A DNA stretch of 64,000 nt, taken from assembly GCA_964246985.1 (NCBI GenBank), contig CAXTSE010000004.1, positions 1 through 64,000 of the forward strand, read 5' to 3'. Origin of the DNA: CAXTSE01 sp964246985 (lineage in GTDB: Bacteria; Actinomycetota; Actinomycetes; Actinomycetales; Microbacteriaceae). The translations under genes were made by a program, and so were the position numbers. Shown here in pieces: positions 60,269 to 64,000 of the stretch. A model generated the notes under the pieces. It did not search any database. It was not told the DNA's origin and saw only the letters and a program-made list of their open reading frames with translations. The number at the start of each line of letters is the position of its first letter. The stretch's first letter is position 1.

Positions 60269-60383
60269 TATGTTTCGGAATGCCCATTGCGACCGCGAAA
60301 CGTTCCGCCTGCCCCGGCGGTATGTCAGGATCGACCCACGGCGCCCGCGCCACCCCCTTCCCTGCACCTCGAAGGAGCACCGC

Positions 60384-61592
60384 ATGCCTCGTTCCCTGCC
60401 CGAAGATCCGATGATCCGATCGCTCGTGCAGCAGGCTCGGCGCGCACAGCTCACCCGGCGCAGCGTGCTCGGCGGGGCGAGCATCGGCGCCACCGCACTC
60501 GCGCTGGCCGCCTGCGCCCCGGCCGGTTCGAGCAAGCCGACCCCGGCCGCCGACAACTCCGACAGCGACAAGTCGCTGACCTGGGCCAACTGGGCTCTCT
60601 ACCTCGACGAGGACGACGACGGCGGTCACCCGACCCTCGACCGGTTCCAGAGCGACACCGGCATCAGCGTGACGTACAACGTCGACGTCGATGACAACAA
60701 CTCCTACTACGGCAAGGTCAAGGACCAGCTCGCGCTCGGGCAGGACATCGGCGCCGACACGGTCTGCCTCACCGACTGGATGGTCGCCCGCTGGATCCGC
60801 TTCGGCTACACCCAGGAGTTCGATTCGGCCAAGATCCCCAACGCGGCCAATCTCAACCCCGACCTGCTGAACGTCGACTTCGACCCCGGTCGCACGCACT
60901 CCCTGCCCTGGCAGGGCGGCTTCGCCGGCATCTGCTGGAACAAGGAGGAGGTCCCGAACGGTCTCCGCACCGTCGACGACCTCTGGGACGCGTCGCTGAA
61001 GGGCCGCGTCGGCGTGCTCAGCGAGATGCGCGACACGATCGGCCTCATCATGTCCAACAACGGCGTCGACATCTCGTCTCAGTGGGGCGACGACGACTTC
61101 ACGGCCGCACTCGACATCTTCCGCGAGCAGGTCACCAACGGCCAGATCCGCAACATCAAGGGCAACTCGTACATCGAGGACCTCACGAGCGGCGACACCC
61201 TCGCCGCCATCTGCTGGTCGGGCGACATCACGGCGCTCAACGCCGAGGCCGGCGACAAGTGGGAGTTCATCATCCCCGAGGGCGGCGGCACGCTCTGGAA
61301 CGACAACTTCCTGATCCCGGTCGGCTCGACCCGCAAGTCCAACGCGGAAGAGCTGATCAACTACTACTACGACCCCGCCGTCGCGGCCGAGGTCGCCGCC
61401 TGGGTGAACTACATCACCCCGGTGGTCGGCGCCCAGGAGGCGATGCTCGAGATCGATCCCGAGCTCGCCGAGAACCCGCTCATCTTCCCCGACGCCGACT
61501 ACCTGTCGCAGGTGAAGGTCTTCCGCACCCTGTCGGGAGCGGAAGAGCAGTCGCTGGGCGCGGCGTTCCAGAGCATCCTGCTCGGGGCCTGA
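60384..61592 (+). CDS. potD: Polyamine ABC transporter substrate-binding lipoprotein (PotD type)
   Basis: The protein is 402 residues. The N-terminus has a Tat-like motif (TRRSVLGG, 25-31) and a lipobox LAAC with Cys44, so it is likely a Tat-exported lipoprotein. The mature part is a periplasmic-binding fold of the spermidine/putrescine class: LTWANWALYLDED, VDVDDNNSYYGKV, LPWQGGFAGICWNKEEVP, and IPEGGGTLWNDNFLIPVGS. GAAGGAG lies 7 nt before the ATG. It is the first gene of potD-A-B-C. Specificity for putrescine or spermidine is inferred. Confidence 0.9.
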   Translation: MPRSLPEDPMIRSLVQQARRAQLTRRSVLGGASIGATALALAACAPAGSSKPTPAADNSDSDKSLTWANWALYLDEDDDGGHPTLDRFQSDTGISVTYNVDVDDNNSYYGKVKDQLALGQDIGADTVCLTDWMVARWIRFGYTQEFDSAKIPNAANLNPDLLNVDFDPGRTHSLPWQGGFAGICWNKEEVPNGLRTVDDLWDASLKGRVGVLSEMRDTIGLIMSNNGVDISSQWGDDDFTAALDIFREQVTNGQIRNIKGNSYIEDLTSGDTLAAICWSGDITALNAEAGDKWEFIIPEGGGTLWNDNFLIPVGSTRKSNAEELINYYYDPAVAAEVAAWVNYITPVVGAQEAMLEIDPELAENPLIFPDADYLSQVKVFRTLSGAEEQSLGAAFQSILLGA

Positions 61593-61605
61593 GACCGGGC
61601 CCGCG

Positions 61606-62802
61606 ATGGCCACCAGCTTCGCCGAGTCCGGGGCCGACGTCGAGCTCGTCGGCATCACCAAGCGGTTCCCCGGCTTCACGGCGATCGAGCGACTCGACCT
61701 GACGATCCCCGCCGGCTCGTTCTTCGCGCTGCTCGGTCCGTCCGGCTGCGGCAAGACGACCACCCTGCGCCTCATCGCCGGGCTCGAGGACCCCACGGAG
61801 GGGCGCATCCTGATCGGCGGCAAGGACGTCACCGCGGTCAAGTCGTACCGGCGCCCCGTCAACACGGTCTTCCAGAGCTACGCGCTGTTCCCGCACATGA
61901 CGATCCTCGAGAACGTCGCCTTCGGCCTGAAGCGGCGCGGGATCGCGGATGCGACGGGCCTCGCCCACGAGGCGCTGCGGCTGGTCGAGCTCGATCACGT
62001 ATCGCAGCGGCGCCCACAGCAGCTCTCGGGCGGACAGCAGCAGCGGGTCGCCCTGGCGCGTGCCGTCGTGAACCGTCCGGCCCTGCTGCTGCTCGACGAG
62101 CCGCTCGGTGCGCTCGACCTGAAGCTGCGTCGACAGATGCAGATCGAGCTGAAGCAGATCCAGGGCGACGTCGGGCTGACCTTCCTGCACGTCACCCACG
62201 ACCAGGAGGAGGCCATGACCATGGCCGACACCATCGCGGTCATGAACAAGGGCCAGATCGAGCAGATGGGGGCGCCCGAGGAGCTCTACGAGCTGCCGCG
62301 CACCGCCTTCGTCGCCAACTTCCTGGGGCAGTCCAACCTCTTCACCGGACCGGTCACCAGCTCGTCGGGCGACACGATCGTCGTCGACGTCGCGGGACGC
62401 AAGGTCGAGATCCCGCGGGACCGAGCGCAGCGTCACGCCGGAGATGTGACGATCGGCGTGCGTCCCGAGAAGCTCATGCTGCAGGTCACCGAGCCGGCGG
62501 CCGCCGCCGGAGTGAACCTGATCGGCCCCGGCCGCGTCGTCGACGTGTCGTTCAGCGGCGTCAGCACGCAGTACCAGGTGCAGGTGCCGGGGATCGGACT
62601 GATGACCGTCTTCGCGCAGAACATGGTGTTCGGCCCGGTGGTCAATGTCGGCGCCGAGGTGTGGCTCACCTGGACCGTCGATCACGGGTTCGGCCTCGAG
62701 GACGACCCGGCCGACGCGCCGCGCTTCGAGCCGGACGCCGACACGCACCAGATCGCGACGCAGCGTCGCGAGCGCCTCGAGGCGGAGCTCGAGGAGGCCT
62801 GA
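61606..62802 (+). CDS. potA: Polyamine ABC transporter ATPase (PotA type)
   Basis: The protein is 398 residues. Walker A LLGPSGCGKTTTL (about 45), Q loop VFQSYALFPHMT, signature LSGGQQQRVALARA (about 143), Walker B LLLLDEPLGALD and the H-loop HVTHDQEEA are complete. A C-terminal TOBE domain (about 290-370) fits the PotA/CysA group. The ATG lies 13 bases after potD. It energises import of polyamines. Confidence 0.94.
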   Translation: MATSFAESGADVELVGITKRFPGFTAIERLDLTIPAGSFFALLGPSGCGKTTTLRLIAGLEDPTEGRILIGGKDVTAVKSYRRPVNTVFQSYALFPHMTILENVAFGLKRRGIADATGLAHEALRLVELDHVSQRRPQQLSGGQQQRVALARAVVNRPALLLLDEPLGALDLKLRRQMQIELKQIQGDVGLTFLHVTHDQEEAMTMADTIAVMNKGQIEQMGAPEELYELPRTAFVANFLGQSNLFTGPVTSSSGDTIVVDVAGRKVEIPRDRAQRHAGDVTIGVRPEKLMLQVTEPAAAAGVNLIGPGRVVDVSFSGVSTQYQVQVPGIGLMTVFAQNMVFGPVVNVGAEVWLTWTVDHGFGLEDDPADAPRFEPDADTHQIATQRRERLEAELEEA

Positions 62803-62803
62803 C

Positions 62804-63721
62804 GTGGCGTTCGGAGCATTCGCCACTGCGACACCGGTCGCCGCCGAGCCGGCGGTCCGCAAGCGCAGCCCCATCGCGCTCTTCCTCCTCCTGCCGGGCG
62901 CGCTCTACCTCGCCCTGTTCTTCCTGGTGCCGCTCGTCTCGCTGATCCTGACGAGCTTCCAGGCCCCGCGCGAGTTCGGCGACATCGGTCAGTACGACTA
63001 CGCCTTCCGGTGGGAGAACTACGTCACGGCGGTCGAGACCTACTGGCCGCACATCCTCCGATCGTTCGGGTACGCCGCCATCGCGACGGTGCTGGCGCTG
63101 CTCTTCAGCTACCCGCTCGCCTACTTCATCGGGGTGCGCCTGCGCCGCTATCCGCTCTGGCAGGCACTCGCACTCACGCTCGTGATCGCGCCGTTCTTCA
63201 TCAGCTTCCTGCTGCGCACCCTCGCCTGGAAGCAGATCCTCAGCGACGACGGCGCGGTGCTGACCTTCCTGCAGAGCCTCTCGGTCCTCCCCGCCGACGC
63301 CCACTTCACCGGCACGCCGCTATCTGTCATCTTCGGCATCACGTACAACTTCATCCCCTTCATGACGCTGCCGATCTACACCTCGCTCGAACGCCTCGAT
63401 CTCCGCTACGTGGAGGCCGGGGGAGACCTCTACGCCAGCCCGCTGGCCACGTTCGTGAAGGTCACCATCCCGCTCTCGATGCCGGGCATCGTCTCGGGCA
63501 CGCTGCTCACCTTCATCCCGGCATCGGGCGACTACATCAACGCGTCGAGCAGCTTCCTCGGAGCGCCCGACACCTCCATGATCGGCAACGTCATCGAGGC
63601 GAACTTCCTGCAGCTGCAGAACTACCCGGCGGCGGCCTCGCTGTCGATCATCCTCATGGCCGTGATCCTGGTGCTGGTGGCGGCGTACGTGCGTCGCACC
63701 GGGACGGACGACCTCCTGTGA
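62804..63721 (+). CDS. potB: Polyamine ABC transporter permease (PotB type)
   Basis: The protein is 305 residues with six transmembrane helices. The EAA loop that contacts the ATPase is VEAGGDLYASPLATFVKVTIPL (about 205-226; quoted in part: EAGGDLYASPLATFVKVTI). The N-terminus has a 25-residue polar stretch. The GTG start follows potA by one base, with GAGGAGG at the end of potA. The stop overlaps the next permease gene. Confidence 0.92.
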   Translation: MAFGAFATATPVAAEPAVRKRSPIALFLLLPGALYLALFFLVPLVSLILTSFQAPREFGDIGQYDYAFRWENYVTAVETYWPHILRSFGYAAIATVLALLFSYPLAYFIGVRLRRYPLWQALALTLVIAPFFISFLLRTLAWKQILSDDGAVLTFLQSLSVLPADAHFTGTPLSVIFGITYNFIPFMTLPIYTSLERLDLRYVEAGGDLYASPLATFVKVTIPLSMPGIVSGTLLTFIPASGDYINASSSFLGAPDTSMIGNVIEANFLQLQNYPAAASLSIILMAVILVLVAAYVRRTGTDDLL

Positions 63722-64000
63722 GCGGGACCGTCGCGGGCGACGCGCTCGTCGCCAAGGCCGCTGCGGCGAAGCCCGGCCCGTCGGGGCGGGGTGGCGGCTT
63801 CCGGCTCGGCACGAGCGAATGGGGGCTCGGTGTCTACGCGATCATCGCGTTCACCTTCCTCCTGATCCCCATCATCTACACGATCGTGTTCTCGTTCAAC
63901 GACGTGCGACGCAGCAACATCGTCTGGCGGGGGTTCACGCTCGACAACTGGCTGAACGTCTGCGACCAGCAGGAGGTGTGCACGGCCTTCGGCAACAGCG
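63718..64000 (+). CDS. potC: Polyamine ABC transporter permease (PotC type), cut by the window end
   Basis: The first 94 residues are seen. The GTG overlaps the potB stop (GTGA). A 40-residue Gly/Ala/Lys-rich N-terminus precedes the first transmembrane helix (about 40-60; YAIIAFTFLLIPIIYTIVFS), followed by FNDVRRSNIVWRGFTLDNW, the typical start of PotC-type permeases. The gene continues beyond base 64000. Confidence 0.88.
   Translation, partial: MSGTVAGDALVAKAAAAKPGPSGRGGGFRLGTSEWGLGVYAIIAFTFLLIPIIYTIVFSFNDVRRSNIVWRGFTLDNWLNVCDQQEVCTAFGNS

Noticed and set aside
1..64000. Insertion sequences, prophage, CRISPR arrays, rRNA or biosynthetic gene clusters
   Set aside because: No transposase, integrase, phage structural gene, regular spaced repeat, rRNA segment or large synthase was seen in any frame.

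Overview
The window is high-GC, gene-dense DNA from an actinobacterium. GTG starts, 4-base ATGA/GTGA overlaps and mostly SD-preceded or leaderless genes are common. A GTP-type PEP carboxykinase beside a RamB-like regulator, and the block argS / lysA-hom-thrC-thrB / rho-prfA-prmC-sua5-wecA-atp in the order familiar from mycobacteria, point to Actinomycetia. The overall style suggests Microbacteriaceae, probably Microbacterium or a close relative; that genus-level guess is inference. I see no insertion sequence, prophage, CRISPR array or rRNA. There is one tRNA gene, tRNA-Arg(CCG).

Layout. 1-6.2 kb (mostly minus): arginase-family enzyme, membrane acyltransferase-like protein, PspA/IM30, a TPM-domain membrane protein, and an ECF sigma factor with a membrane partner. 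6.3-10.9 kb: pckG, a divergent RamB-type regulator, glycerate kinase abutting tRNA-Arg. 10.9-15 kb: transglutaminase, lipoprotein, argS, DUF2993 protein. 15.2-27.9 kb: lysine/threonine biosynthesis, rho with a disordered insert, prfA, prmC, a small PLDc_N membrane protein lying between two copies of a hairpin-like repeat, a HAD hydrolase, sua5, a wecA-like transferase. 27.5-34.9 kb: a complete atp operon; atpB appears to start at CTG and epsilon lacks its C-terminal domain. 34.9-38.7 kb: small kinase, yaaA, alkylation-repair pair tag-ogt, tspO, yceI. 38.7-42.1 kb: FAD oxidoreductase, class III aminotransferase and Lrp regulator, probably polyamine catabolism. 42.2-60.3 kb: a nine-gene signalling and surface cluster. 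60.4-64 kb: a PotDABC-type polyamine transporter cut by the window end.

The most interesting region is 42.2-60.3 kb. It encodes an FHA protein, a PP2C phosphatase, a transmembrane Ser/Thr kinase, a 1982-residue N-terminally anchored Ig/cadherin-like and FN3 repeat protein, MoxR ATPase, DUF58 protein, a TgpA-like membrane protein whose transglutaminase catalytic Cys and His are both replaced, a zinc-ribbon/acidic/FHA adaptor, and an FtsK/SpoIIIE (EccC-like) ATPase without any WXG100 substrate gene nearby. The genes are tightly packed and mostly overlapping. I infer a phosphorylation-controlled system that assembles or exports a giant surface protein. It separates the polyamine enzymes from the polyamine transporter, which may mean it was inserted there.
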